A stretch of 64,000 nucleotides of DNA, from contig NZ_CP125653.1 of assembly GCF_030053135.1 (NCBI RefSeq), positions 248,001-312,000 of the forward strand. Reading direction: 5' to 3'. Positions 24,435 through 33,960 of the stretch are shown here, piece after piece; position 1 is the first letter of the stretch, and each line of letters starts with the position of its first letter. Source of the DNA: Rhizobium sp. BT04 (GTDB lineage: Bacteria; Pseudomonadota; Alphaproteobacteria; Rhizobiales; Rhizobiaceae). The position numbers and the translations under genes were made by a program. The notes beneath the pieces are model-generated. The model saw only the letters and a list, made by a program, of their open reading frames with translations. It did not search any database and was not told where the DNA came from.

Positions 24435-25373
24435 ATGGGACAGGGCGCGCGCATCTCCTTCCGTTTTGCCGGCCATCTCATTGGCCATCTCACTGGTTGG
24501 GCGCTCGTCATCGGGCTCGCCATCGCCGTGGCAACACCGGGCCATGCGGAGGTCTACAAGGATTTCCGGGCGACGTTGAATTCGATGCTGGCCGGCATCC
24601 TCGGCGCGCCGGAGCGCGCGCCGCGCGATCTCGTCATCAACGGCCAGCCGCTGGAGTTCACGCCCTACCAGAGCGATCGGAGCATTTCCGATATCACCGA
24701 CGAATGGCTGCGGGTGCTGGCCGTCAATACAAGGCCTGCCCTTCCCAAGAGCAATGACAGGCAAGAGCTGACCGCCGTCATCGCCGCCAATATGCTGATC
24801 GTCCCAAAGGTAAGCCGCATCCGCGACGACCTCGCCGTGGTCGTCCGCTTCTTCGACGGCGACGGCGAGGCCGCCCTCGATTATCTCAGACGGCAGGACC
24901 CGGCAAATCCGTCGGCAAGAGCGCCGATCCCCGGCGTTTCGATCATGATCCGCCGCCCCGCCGATGCGCCGACGACAGAGGTGCTGATGAGCCGCTTCGA
25001 CGATGTCGCCTCGACGCTGCCGGCCTTCGCGGCGCCTGCCGATGTCAGCAAGCTGCCGATGTCGCTGCGTCCGCCGGCCGGGGTCGAGGTGCTGAGCGAT
25101 ATCGGCGATCGCGACAAGGGCCACACCTCGCGCACGGTGGTGTCGAAAGGCACGCTCACCGCCGCGCGCTGGTCGGATCAGCGCGCCGATCTGCTTGCCC
25201 GCGACGGCTTCAGCATCGAGACGCCGGCGGCTCAGCGCGGCGGGGTCACCGCGCTTTACGGCCGGCGCGGCAGCGTCGAGGCCAATGTTCTCTATACCCG
25301 CAGCAAGGCCGACGGCAGGACCGTCGAGGTCATTCAAATCCGGCAACCCTTCGTCGAAGGAATAACACCATGA
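24435..25373 (+). CDS. exported protein of the Tad cluster, unknown family
   Basis: The 312-residue protein has an N-terminal hydrophobic signal (WALVIGLAIAVATPGHAEV) ending with an AxA-type cleavage site. The mature part is hydrophilic with no cysteines in pairs and no secretin signature. It sits where a secretin or pilotin might be expected in a Tad operon, between TadE and CpaB, and overlaps CpaB by four bases. I do not recognise the family. Confidence 0.7.
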   Translation: MGQGARISFRFAGHLIGHLTGWALVIGLAIAVATPGHAEVYKDFRATLNSMLAGILGAPERAPRDLVINGQPLEFTPYQSDRSISDITDEWLRVLAVNTRPALPKSNDRQELTAVIAANMLIVPKVSRIRDDLAVVVRFFDGDGEAALDYLRRQDPANPSARAPIPGVSIMIRRPADAPTTEVLMSRFDDVASTLPAFAAPADVSKLPMSLRPPAGVEVLSDIGDRDKGHTSRTVVSKGTLTAARWSDQRADLLARDGFSIETPAAQRGGVTALYGRRGSVEANVLYTRSKADGRTVEVIQIRQPFVEGITP

Positions 25374-26305
25374 ACTGGAAGCTCATTGCGGCCGTCATCG
25401 TCGGGCTCATCACCGGCGTTCTGCTCTACTTCTGGACCGAGAGCGTCAAGAACGAGCAGGTGGCTTACGCCTTCATGCGGCTCCAGCCCGACCGGAAGGT
25501 GACGCGCGGACAGGCGATCACGCCCGATATGCTCGCCGAACCGGTGATGCTGCCGGAAAGCTTCGGGGCGCTCGCCAAGCTCGCGGTTCCCGCTGCCAGC
25601 GCCTATCAGGAATGGCTGAAGGACCGGACGGCCGCCGCCGACATTCCGGCGGGCTCGGTGCTGCTCTTCCAGTATTTCGATGACAATGACGGCGGGCGTC
25701 TGACGACGATGATCGCGCCCGGCAAGCGGGCGCTCACCCTGCCCGTCAACGCCGCTGCGGCCGTCGGCCACTTCGTCGAGCCCGGCAGCTATGTCGATAT
25801 CCTCGGCACGGTCGACGAACCGGTCGAGCCGGTGGCGCCGGCCGCGGTGGCGCAGCCGGGAGCGCCGGGCCAACCTGCCGTTCCGGGCCAGCAGCCTGCC
25901 GCGACCGGACAGCCGCCGGCTCCGGCCCAGCCGCCATCGCCGGTCGAGCAGATGCTGAAGAACTATCTCACCCAATATCCCGGCGCCGACGAGAATGACG
26001 TCAACGCCTACCGCAAACAGGCGCAGGATTATAAACTCGGCATCAGCTCGCGCACTCGCGTCGTCACCCGCACCTTCCTGCAGAATGTCAAAGTGCTGGC
26101 CGTCGGCGCGGCGACGACGGCGGAGGGTGCCGTCACCAAGGCCAACAGCACTTACAACAACGTGACCGTCGAAGTGACGCCGGCGGAAGCCGAAATGCTG
26201 ATTTTCGCCCTCGGCCAGTCGAACGGCAGCCTCAACCTCGTGCTGCGCAATCCGGCCGACAATACCGTCGAGGACCTGCCGAGCATCAACTGGACGCGCA
26301 TGTGA
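25370..26305 (+). CDS. CpaB/RcpC-like pilus assembly protein
   Basis: The 311-residue protein has one N-terminal membrane helix, a SAF-like region (VTRGQAITPDMLAEPVMLPE) and the RAFTLP-type segment GKRALTLPVNAAAAVGHFVEPG. These mark CpaB/RcpC proteins, which line the periplasm between inner membrane and secretin. A Pro/Ala/Gln-rich insert (residues about 150-190) interrupts the second domain. Confidence 0.88.
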   Translation: MNWKLIAAVIVGLITGVLLYFWTESVKNEQVAYAFMRLQPDRKVTRGQAITPDMLAEPVMLPESFGALAKLAVPAASAYQEWLKDRTAAADIPAGSVLLFQYFDDNDGGRLTTMIAPGKRALTLPVNAAAAVGHFVEPGSYVDILGTVDEPVEPVAPAAVAQPGAPGQPAVPGQQPAATGQPPAPAQPPSPVEQMLKNYLTQYPGADENDVNAYRKQAQDYKLGISSRTRVVTRTFLQNVKVLAVGAATTAEGAVTKANSTYNNVTVEVTPAEAEMLIFALGQSNGSLNLVLRNPADNTVEDLPSINWTRM

Positions 26306-26325
26306 CCGTCGCGGGGGAATGAGCC

Positions 26326-28224
26326 ATGCTGTTGAAGATTTCCTATGAGGACGGCAGCGGGCGGGAGGTGATCCCGCTTTCTTGGAACGAGACCTATTTC
26401 GTCGGCGAGAGCAGCACGTTGACGCTGCCGGCCGGCGCGGGTGTCGTTCGGCTGCGCGGCAGCCACGTCTCTTCGCCGCAATTTGTGTTGCGGAAATCGG
26501 GCCAGGGCTGGTCGGTGCAGCATCATGGGCGCAACCCGACGCGGGTCGACGACCAGCCGCTGCGGGCCGGGACGCCGGTGGCGGTGTCGGCCGGCATGTC
26601 GATCTGGGTGCCGAACGTCACGATCGAACTGGTCGAGCCGGCCGCGGCCGCCGAAGCGGTGACGCAGTTTCCGGACCAGGAGCGGGTGCTGGCGCTGCAG
26701 ATGGAGATCCATGAGCGATTGCTAAAGGACACCCAATATGACCGGCTGGTGAAGTCCTCCGATTTCGGCCGCGAGGAGACGCGGGGCCGGATCCGCGAGC
26801 GGCTCGACATGTTCATCAAGGAGGCGCTCGACGGCGCGCCGCAGGATCTGGTCATCCTCGTCATCAAGAACGCCGTCTATCGCTGGCTGGCAAAACGTAT
26901 CGCCCGGACGGGACGGCGCGACGCCTCGTCGAATGCCGCAAGTCTGCTCCGCGAGGAGCAGGACAACCGCCGCCTGTTCGACGTCGGCAAGGCGCTGATC
27001 TCGGCCCTGCAGCTGAAGCTGAATTTCGAATCCACCCGCGCCGACTTCGCCCAGCTCGACAGCCGTTTCAGCGCCGCCTTCCAGGCCCGGCAGGCGCTTT
27101 TCAATGCCGGCGACCGCTATGAGATCGCCCATATGCATCTGCGCTCCAATATCGAGGAGCTGATGTATCGCTGGGGGACGATCTCGGAGCTGATGGATCT
27201 CGACGTGATCTCGGAAATCATGGTGACGCGGTATGACGAGATCTACGTCGAAAAATTCGGCCTGCTGGAGCGCTATCCCTTCGCCTTTGCCAACGAGCGG
27301 CAGCTGATGAAGGTGATCGAGCGCATCGCCGTCGATTCCAACCGCTCGATCAACGAGAGCGAGGCGATGGCCGATTTCCGCATGCCGGACGGTTCGCGCG
27401 TCAACGCCGTCATTCCGCCGCTGGCGGTCAAGGGCGCCTGCCTCACCATCCGCAAGTTCGGCGGCAAGTCGCGGCTCGACATCAGCAAGCTGGTGACCGC
27501 AGGTGCGCTGAGCGAGCCGATGCGCGCCTTCCTCGAGGCGGCGGTCCGCGCCCGCAAGAATATCGTCGTCTCAGGCGGCACAGGCTCCGGCAAGACGACG
27601 CTCTTGAACAGCCTGTCGCAGTTCATCCCGGTCGGCGAGCGTGTCGTTGCCGTCGAAGACACGTCCGAGCTGCAGCTCGACGGCATCCATGTGGTCTACC
27701 TGCAATCGCGGCCGAAGACGGCGGAATCCGAGACCAGCGTCACCATCCGCGACCTCGTGCGCAACGCCCTGCGCATGCGCCCCGACCGCATCATCGTCGG
27801 CGAGTGCCGCGGTGCGGAGGCGATCGACATGCTGCAGGCGATGAATACCGGCCATGCCGGCTCGATGACGACGGCGCATGCCAACACGCCGCAGGACATG
27901 ATGACCCGCCTGGAGGTGATGGTGCTGCAGGGCCAGAGCTCGCTGCCGGTCATGGCGATCCGCCAGCAGATCGTCGCCGCCGTCGAACTCGTCGTGCAGC
28001 TCAACCGCCTGGCGAACGGCCGCCGCGCCGTCACCGAGATCTCCGAGGTGATCGGCATCGATCCGGATACCGGCTTGATCATCGTCGAGCCGATCTTCAA
28101 TCTCGTCGGCCGCGCCGGCGGCCAGGCGGTGCATGCCTTCACCGGCTACCTGCCGAGCTTCGTCGCCGAACTCGTCGAGTTCAACGACGACGGCGAAATC
28201 GAAAAACTGGACATGTTCGTTTGA
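26326..28224 (+). CDS. FHA-like domain fused to CpaF/TadA ATPase
   Basis: The first about 110 residues resemble a diverged FHA fold (YFVGESSTLTLP, SHVSSPQFVL, VDDQPLRAGT). The rest is a CpaF ATPase with Walker A GGTGSGKTTLL, Asp box VEDTSELQL, Walker B IIVGECRGAEAIDML and His box HAGSMTTAHANTP. At 632 residues it is longer than ordinary CpaF (about 480) because of the FHA-like part. The fusion could tie pilus assembly to phosphothreonine signalling. The FHA call is moderate since the key Arg/Ser/His residues are not all clear. Confidence 0.85.
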   Translation: MLLKISYEDGSGREVIPLSWNETYFVGESSTLTLPAGAGVVRLRGSHVSSPQFVLRKSGQGWSVQHHGRNPTRVDDQPLRAGTPVAVSAGMSIWVPNVTIELVEPAAAAEAVTQFPDQERVLALQMEIHERLLKDTQYDRLVKSSDFGREETRGRIRERLDMFIKEALDGAPQDLVILVIKNAVYRWLAKRIARTGRRDASSNAASLLREEQDNRRLFDVGKALISALQLKLNFESTRADFAQLDSRFSAAFQARQALFNAGDRYEIAHMHLRSNIEELMYRWGTISELMDLDVISEIMVTRYDEIYVEKFGLLERYPFAFANERQLMKVIERIAVDSNRSINESEAMADFRMPDGSRVNAVIPPLAVKGACLTIRKFGGKSRLDISKLVTAGALSEPMRAFLEAAVRARKNIVVSGGTGSGKTTLLNSLSQFIPVGERVVAVEDTSELQLDGIHVVYLQSRPKTAESETSVTIRDLVRNALRMRPDRIIVGECRGAEAIDMLQAMNTGHAGSMTTAHANTPQDMMTRLEVMVLQGQSSLPVMAIRQQIVAAVELVVQLNRLANGRRAVTEISEVIGIDPDTGLIIVEPIFNLVGRAGGQAVHAFTGYLPSFVAELVEFNDDGEIEKLDMFV

Positions 28225-28234
28225 GGGGGAAGCG

Positions 28235-29098
28235 ATGAATATCAGCATTCTGCAGATCTTTACGGTCGCCCTCGGCGCTATAACCGCGGGACTGCTCGTC
28301 TGGGGCGCGCCGGTGCGCTGGCCGGCGCCGCTGCTGCGCGCCACCGAACGTGACATCGCGCTCGCCAGCGAGGCAGCGCAGGTCTTCGGGCGCGATGCGG
28401 TTCCGCCCTATACGATGATCCTCGCTTATATCATCACGGCGATCGTCGTCTTCGTGGTGGTCTCGCTGATCTTCGGGCCGATCTTCGGCATCGTCGTCGC
28501 TATCCCGGTCGCCATCTTCCTGCCCAAGGGCGTGATCCGCTATTTTCTGCAGCGGCGCTGGCTGCAGATCGAATCGCAGCTTCCCTACGCCGTCGACCAG
28601 ATCGTCTCGGCGGTGCGCACCGGCAAGCCGCTTGCCATCGCTGTCAATGCGGTGGCCGATACCGGCCAGATGCCGGCCTCGCGCGAGTTCGAGCGCATCG
28701 CCCGGGAACAGAAGCTCGGCATCGGCCTGGTCGAGGCGCTCGACCGCCACGGCCGCAACGTGCCGAGCCTGCATTTCAAGATGGTCGATGCGGCGCTTGG
28801 TCTCTTTGCCCGCCAGGGCGGCGACATTTCCGAGCCGCTGACGGAAATGTCGAAATCCTTCAAGGAAATCTGGAAGCTCGACCAGAAGATCACCACCTCG
28901 TCATCGCAGGCGCGCATGAATTTCCGCGTCGTCAATGGCGGCGCGCTGTTCATGATCCTGATGATCTTCTTCGGCCAGCCGGAGCTGATCGACAAGGTGT
29001 TCGGCAACGCCATCGGCATCGTCATCGCCATCGTCGGCGCCATTCTCTATGCCACCGGTTTCTTCTGGATGCGCTCGATGATGAAGGTGTCGGTATGA
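28235..29098 (+). CDS. TadB-like inner-membrane platform protein
   Basis: The 287-residue protein has N-terminal membrane segments, a T2SSF-type cytosolic domain (LPYAVDQIVSAVRTGKPLAIAV, FERIAREQKLGIGLVEAL) and two C-terminal helices. This is the GspF-like platform of Tad systems. ATG 28235 follows GGGGGAAG, and the stop overlaps the tadC start by four bases. Confidence 0.9.
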   Translation: MNISILQIFTVALGAITAGLLVWGAPVRWPAPLLRATERDIALASEAAQVFGRDAVPPYTMILAYIITAIVVFVVVSLIFGPIFGIVVAIPVAIFLPKGVIRYFLQRRWLQIESQLPYAVDQIVSAVRTGKPLAIAVNAVADTGQMPASREFERIAREQKLGIGLVEALDRHGRNVPSLHFKMVDAALGLFARQGGDISEPLTEMSKSFKEIWKLDQKITTSSSQARMNFRVVNGGALFMILMIFFGQPELIDKVFGNAIGIVIAIVGAILYATGFFWMRSMMKVSV

Positions 29099-30000
29099 TG
29101 GCGCATATCCCCCTCGCCCCGATCGCCGTGGTTTTTGCCGGCATCACCGCGGCGCTGTTCGTCTGGTGGATCGGCGATCTGCTCGGCAGCATCCAGGTGG
29201 TGCGGCGGTCGGCGGGCGGCGACGGCCCGCCGCCGAATATCGTCGACAGCATCGGCATGCGCACGCCGGTTGAATTCGTGCTGACGCATTTCGAGCCGCT
29301 GCTGGCCGATTACGGCGCGCAGCTGGAGCAGAAGCTGATCTATGGCGGCCGGCCCTTCGGCGGCGTCACCGGGCGGGAATATATCGCCCTTCTCGTGGTC
29401 TTGAGCCTGTTCGGCTTCGTCGTGCTCGGCCTGCTGTTCGGCATTGCCAGCGGCAGCGTGATCGGCGGGCTGGTGGCCGGGCTGATCCTCGGCCTGATCC
29501 CGGCCATCTATTTCTGGGTCGTCGCCGACGACAAGATGCAGGACCGCAAGGAGCGCATCTCGCGCGAATTTCCCTATTTCCTCGACCTCGTCGTCATGAC
29601 GCAGCAGGCGCAGGCGACCCTGCCGGAAAGCCTGCGGCTCTATGCCGAGGCCGCACCCGGCACCGTCATGAGCGAGGAGATCGACCAGACGCTGAAGGAC
29701 GTGGCGCTCGGCACCGGCATGGTCGAGGCGCTGCAGCGGCTGGAGCGCCGCATGACCGCCGAGGAGGTGGTGCGCGTTATCCGCGCGGTGATCCAGGGCG
29801 AAGTCGAGGGCAGCAACCGCGTCGAGCTGCTGCGCGAACATGCGCGCGACCTGCGTTTTCGCCGCTGGGAAAAGGCCGACAGGGCCAGTGAAAAGCTGAA
29901 GGCCAAGATCGTCATGCCGGCGATGATGATCGTCGTGTCGATCCTGCTTCTGGTGCTGGCGCCGGCAATCGTCGAGATGATGTCGAGTGGGATGTTCTGA
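29095..30000 (+). CDS. TadC-like inner-membrane platform protein
   Basis: The 301-residue partner of TadB has the T2SSF-like FPYFLDLVVMTQQAQATLPE and a C-terminal membrane pair. Together TadB and TadC form the platform on which the CpaF ATPase acts. Coupled to tadB by ATGA overlap and followed after 2 bp by the FHA gene. Confidence 0.9.
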   Translation: MMAHIPLAPIAVVFAGITAALFVWWIGDLLGSIQVVRRSAGGDGPPPNIVDSIGMRTPVEFVLTHFEPLLADYGAQLEQKLIYGGRPFGGVTGREYIALLVVLSLFGFVVLGLLFGIASGSVIGGLVAGLILGLIPAIYFWVVADDKMQDRKERISREFPYFLDLVVMTQQAQATLPESLRLYAEAAPGTVMSEEIDQTLKDVALGTGMVEALQRLERRMTAEEVVRVIRAVIQGEVEGSNRVELLREHARDLRFRRWEKADRASEKLKAKIVMPAMMIVVSILLLVLAPAIVEMMSSGMF

Positions 30001-30002
30001 TC

Positions 30003-30878
30003 ATGGCCTTTTCCTTCTTTCGCGGAAACAAACCAAGCCTGCTGCAGACCGGCCCCGGCGGCCAGAGCCGCAGCCATGTGCTCGACCGGCCGGAAATGTC
30101 GATCGGCCGGGCTGCTAATGCCGATATCGTCGTCGACGATCCGTTCCTGGCGCCGATCCACGCCCGCATTGAAAAGCAGAGCGACGGCGGCTTCATCATC
30201 CGCCGCATGGGGCTGAACCCGATCATGCTGCGCGGCGAAGCGCTGTTGCAGACGGCCTCGCTGAAAGCCGGCGACAGTTTCCGTCTCGGCAAGGATGTCG
30301 AATTCCAGTTCGTCGTCAAGGCAGCCGCCAAGGAGGCGCCGAAGAAGGAGGCTGCCAAGGCCGGCGAGATCAAGCCGAAGAAGCCGCTCCTCAAGCAGCC
30401 GGCCTTCCTGGCCGGTATGGGGGTGGTCTATCTCGCCATCGTCGGCATCATCGGCTATGTGATCCTGTCGGACAGCGGCAGCGCGGAGGGCGGCCCGACG
30501 GTCGAGCGCATCCATGCGGAAGCCGCCCGCATCCCGACATGCATCAAGAATGCCCGGCGCATGCGCCAGGTTTCCGAGCAAAGCTTCAACGGCGCCGTCG
30601 GCGGCCGCGTCGGCAGGGATGGCGAGGCAACCTATGCCGCGCTTTCGCTTAGCGCCGAACCATCGGATGACGCAGCACTTGCCAAGGCCGCCGAGCCGAT
30701 CGTCGAGGCTTACAAGCGCACGGCGCTCGCCGCCTTCGCCTCGGAAACCCGCGGCAACAATACGCTGGCACGGAACCTCTACCAGCAGACCTACGATCTC
30801 GTTCCCGACGTCAACTGCTCGGCCGCGCGTTTCGCGCTGCAGCGCCGCGCCGCCACGAAGCCGCCGGCACGGCGGTGA
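30003..30878 (+). CDS. FHA-domain membrane protein of the Tad cluster
   Basis: Residues about 20-105 form an FHA domain (MSIGRAANADIVVDDPFLAPIHARI) with GR and the phosphothreonine-pocket style strands. A Lys/Ala-rich linker follows, then one membrane helix (MGVVYLAIVGIIGYVIL), then a periplasmic domain with Cys. The layout (cytosolic FHA, membrane, periplasm) suits a signal relay between a kinase and the pilus. It ends the operon. Confidence 0.8.
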   Translation: MAFSFFRGNKPSLLQTGPGGQSRSHVLDRPEMSIGRAANADIVVDDPFLAPIHARIEKQSDGGFIIRRMGLNPIMLRGEALLQTASLKAGDSFRLGKDVEFQFVVKAAAKEAPKKEAAKAGEIKPKKPLLKQPAFLAGMGVVYLAIVGIIGYVILSDSGSAEGGPTVERIHAEAARIPTCIKNARRMRQVSEQSFNGAVGGRVGRDGEATYAALSLSAEPSDDAALAKAAEPIVEAYKRTALAAFASETRGNNTLARNLYQQTYDLVPDVNCSAARFALQRRAATKPPARR

Positions 30879-31020
30879 TCGGGGCTCTGCGGAGATGCTT
30901 GCGCGTCGGCCGAGTTGTTCGGCGTTGCACGGGGCTATGATTGTCCGAGAGGCTTCCCGCTTTGCACTCCGGCAGTCGCACAATTGGCCAGGTCCAAATA
31001 AGGTTCATCAAGGGAGCACC

Positions 31021-31794
31021 ATGATGCAGAGGAATGCGCCGGACTTCAGCCTTGAAGGCAAGGTGACTTTGATAACGGGAGCGAGCCGTGGCATCGGTCG
31101 AGCTTGCGCGCTTGCCTGTGCCGCGGCAGGCTCCGATATCGTCTTGGGGGTCCGCAATGTCGCAGCGTCGGCGGATCTGGTCGCCGAACTCGAGGGCGCG
31201 GGACGAAAAGTCCTCGCTGTTGAACTGGACATTCCCAATAAAGACCATATCGCACAAGCCGTCGACGCAGCGTTGACGACATTTGGCCGGCTCGACGTCC
31301 TCGTCAACAATGTCGGCGTGGCTCCAGGCAATCTCGCGGAACTCGTCGAAGAGAAGGACCTTGACGAGATCCTCGATGTCAACATCAAGGGCACATTCCT
31401 GATGACGCAGGCAGTCGGGCGTCACATGATCAAGCGCAATGGCGGCCGGATCATCAGCATCAGCTCACAGGCGGGCACCGTGGCGCTTCGCGGCGAGGCA
31501 ATCTATTGCATGAGCAAGGCGGCAATCAATCACCTGACGCGCTGCCTTGCAGCCGAATGGGCACGCTATAATGTCACCGTAAACACCGTATCGCCGACTT
31601 TCATCCATACGGATGGTACAGCCCCTTTTCTATCCGACGCCGCCAATCGCAAAGCGACGCTCGATCACATTCCCCTCGGCCGGATCGGTGAAACCGACGA
31701 TGTGGTGGGTGCCGTCGTCTTCCTGGCATCGCCGGCTGCCAGCCTGATCACCGGCGCGAACCTGTTGGTCGACGGTGGATGGTCCGTCGCCTGA
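31021..31794 (+). CDS. short-chain dehydrogenase/reductase
   Basis: The 257-residue classical SDR has TGASRGIG (cofactor loop), NNVG, SISSQAG with the catalytic Ser, and YCMSK with Tyr and Lys. The C-terminal PLGRIGETDDVVGAVVFLAS is typical of FabG-like enzymes. ATG 31021 has GGGAG upstream. It is an NAD(P)H-dependent reductase of unknown substrate. Confidence 0.9.
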   Translation: MMQRNAPDFSLEGKVTLITGASRGIGRACALACAAAGSDIVLGVRNVAASADLVAELEGAGRKVLAVELDIPNKDHIAQAVDAALTTFGRLDVLVNNVGVAPGNLAELVEEKDLDEILDVNIKGTFLMTQAVGRHMIKRNGGRIISISSQAGTVALRGEAIYCMSKAAINHLTRCLAAEWARYNVTVNTVSPTFIHTDGTAPFLSDAANRKATLDHIPLGRIGETDDVVGAVVFLASPAASLITGANLLVDGGWSVA

Positions 31795-31799
31795 GGCCG

Positions 31800-32008
31800 A
31801 GGTCACATCGTCGGGAAGGGTCGTGCCGGAAGACATACTCGCGAATTCGAAGAAGTCTCCCAAATGCGCTGGGGTGAAAACCGCAGGCATGGTTGTTTAC
31901 TATACCTCTGCAGCCGGATACGTCGGCCCTGACAAAGCAACGTTCAGGGAGTCCTATGGAGACGGAATTGTTCGCGACGTGACTTTCGACCTCAACGTAG
32001 TCAAGTAG
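31800..32008 (+). pseudogene. C-terminal relic of a small secreted protein
   Basis: The frame ends with GYVGPDKATFRESYGDGI and VTFDLNVVK. It looks like the last third of a conserved rhizobial exported protein whose C-terminus ends in a GYxGxDxxxY-type beta domain. No signal peptide or domain start survives: the frame begins within or right after the SDR gene. I take it as a truncated remnant. Confidence 0.5.
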
Positions 32009-32057
32009 ACCGCGCGGGGATGGCTCAAATAGCTGAATGGTCTCTATGGCTTAGCAA

Positions 32058-32429
32058 TCATCCAGCGATCGTCGACGCACAGTAGGTGAAATAGCTCCCA
32101 TACAAATCACCCATACCGTTTCCGATCGACCAATCCGTTACGCTGACGTGAGTCCGCCCAGCTCCCGTTTGGACAACATCGATGATGGTCTGCATTTTGT
32201 GTGGTGGGAGGGAAATAAATCTCACTTGTTTCGCATCATCATGGTTTTCGCGAAGCCAAAAATTGCTGGGCAGATACTTCGTTGCGCAGCTGGCTATCGC
32301 TTTATAGTCGCCGTTCAACTCAAAATCGGTAAAATGTTGAAGCATAGGGTCGCAGCCGCATAGCGAGATGACGGCCAAAAGTGCCGCCAAGCGCTTGCGA
32401 CAGCTTACGAGAATTACTGGTTTTACCAT
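32058..32429 (-). CDS. small putative lipoprotein
   Basis: The 123-residue protein has a basic N-terminus, a hydrophobic stretch and a lipobox-like LCGC ending near residue 26. The mature part is short and contains several Cys (ASCATKY, TYCAST). ATG 32429 is used. I recognise no family, but the lipid-attachment motif and lack of a competing frame support it. Confidence 0.55.
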   Translation of the reverse strand: MVKPVILVSCRKRLAALLAVISLCGCDPMLQHFTDFELNGDYKAIASCATKYLPSNFWLRENHDDAKQVRFISLPPHKMQTIIDVVQTGAGRTHVSVTDWSIGNGMGDLYGSYFTYCASTIAG

Positions 32430-32549
32430 ATATATTGTTTCCGCGCTGAGCCTGAACCCGGTAATTCGTCAAACCTCGATGACGTATGCTTGGATAGCAA
32501 CCACATGGATGAGCAGACAACCCCTTAGCCATGTCTGCCTCGATCGACT

Positions 32550-33434
32550 TTAGCCAAACCGGTCCACCAGGAAATCGATCACCGTGCGTAACATCGCTGT
32601 CGGTCGCCGGTTCGGGGCATAGATGAGGGACATGGGCACAGGCTTGTAGGACCATTCCGGCAGCACCTGCTCAAGCCGTCCTTCGGCGATGTCGGCGGCG
32701 AGCAGCAGTTCCGGTTGAAGCACGATTCCGGCGCCGCTGAGTGCTGCCATGCGAAGTGCTGCCCCCTGGTTGGTCGAGAATTTTCCGGAAATCAATACGT
32801 CGCGCAGTTCGCCGCCCGGCCCGACCAGATGCCAGCGATCCTGCATGCGCCAATAGGAGTGGCCAAGGCAGAGATGGTTCGTCAGAGCCTCCGGCGAGGC
32901 CGGCCGGCCATGGCGGGCAAGATAGTCCGGCGCGGCGGCGAGAATCCGCCGGTAGGGTGTGAGCGGGCGGGCGACCAGGCTGCTGTCGGCGAGCGGACCG
33001 ATGTGGATACCGAGCTCGAAACCCTCGCCGACGAGGTCATGGACATTGTTGTCGAGCGACAGCTCGATGCTGACGTCGGGATAGGCGTTCTGGTATTCGA
33101 TCAGCGCCGGCACCAGGATTTGCGTCCCGAAGCTGACGGGTGCCACCAGCCGAAGCCGGCCGCGCGGCGCCGACTGCAGCTCGCTTGCCGAAGCCTCGGC
33201 CAGCGCCACTTCGGACAGCGCGCGTTTGCACCGCTCGTAATAGAGCTGGCCGACCTCTGTCAGCTGATGGCGGCGCGTCGTGCGATGGATCAGCTTCGCC
33301 CCGAGCCGGGTCTCGATGGTCTTGATGTGCTTGGCAACCATGGCCGGCGACACCTGTGCGATCTCCGCGGCCGCCGCGAAACTGCCATTGTCGATGACCC
33401 TGACGAACATCGCCATGCCGGCCAGCTTGTCCAT
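32550..33434 (-). CDS. LysR-family transcriptional regulator
   Basis: The 294-residue protein begins MDKLAGMAMFVRVIDNGSFA, with the winged helix-turn-helix (SPAMVAKHIKTIETRLGAKLIHR) and a periplasmic-binding-like effector domain (RLRLVAPVSFGTQILVPAL). It belongs to the DNA-binding subgroup that typically controls a divergent gene. Here that is the small tautomerase gene at 33560. Confidence 0.95.
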   Translation of the reverse strand: MDKLAGMAMFVRVIDNGSFAAAAEIAQVSPAMVAKHIKTIETRLGAKLIHRTTRRHQLTEVGQLYYERCKRALSEVALAEASASELQSAPRGRLRLVAPVSFGTQILVPALIEYQNAYPDVSIELSLDNNVHDLVGEGFELGIHIGPLADSSLVARPLTPYRRILAAAPDYLARHGRPASPEALTNHLCLGHSYWRMQDRWHLVGPGGELRDVLISGKFSTNQGAALRMAALSGAGIVLQPELLLAADIAEGRLEQVLPEWSYKPVPMSLIYAPNRRPTAMLRTVIDFLVDRFG

Positions 33435-33559
33435 GATTGCCTACCTGTCGGTTTCGAATGACGATACCTCAAGCTTATTTATCAACCGGAGCATTTACAA
33501 CATAGTCGTCATGCCCGCGCCAAGGCGACGGCATTACCAACCATGACCCAGGAGAAACC
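33435..33559. promoter_or_regulatory. divergent LysR/tautomerase promoter region
   Basis: 125 bp lie between the LysR start and the tautomerase ATG. LysR-type regulators usually bind such gaps, but I cannot assign the T-N11-A site with confidence. Confidence 0.4.
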
Positions 33560-33745
33560 ATGCCCATTCTTCACCTGCAGATGCATCCCGGCCGCACCGA
33601 CGATCAGAAACGCGCCTTCGCGCGCGAAGCGACCAAGGCCGCCGTCGAAACCCTGGCGTGCCCGCCGGAATCGCTGGAAATTCTGATCACGGAGATTGCC
33701 AAGGATTCCTGGGCGGTTGGCGGCAGGCTCAAATCCGAGGCCTGA
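33560..33745 (+). CDS. 4-oxalocrotonate tautomerase-like protein
   Basis: The 61-residue protein begins MPILHLQM, exposing the catalytic Pro1 after Met removal. The family's Arg-containing region is ambiguous (GRTDDQKRAFAREATKA). CAGGAG lies 5 bp before the ATG. It is divergent from the LysR gene. Such proteins tautomerise enol/keto substrates in aromatic breakdown. Confidence 0.85.
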   Translation: MPILHLQMHPGRTDDQKRAFAREATKAAVETLACPPESLEILITEIAKDSWAVGGRLKSEA

Positions 33746-33960
33746 GGGACGATCCGCAGTGTCGAGGGCTCGAGCTGCGGGACGCCACCGCGATGGTATT
33801 GGGCAGGGAGCCGGCACTCGGCTCCCGTGCTGAGGGGGCGACTGGTTGATTTTACTGGCCGCCCCAAGGCGGATGACAATGACAAGCGTGTTTCCGTTCT
33901 ATGCGCCACAGCGGTTCCCGCATGGGAGAGGCAACACACCGAGCGACCGGCGCCCCCCCG

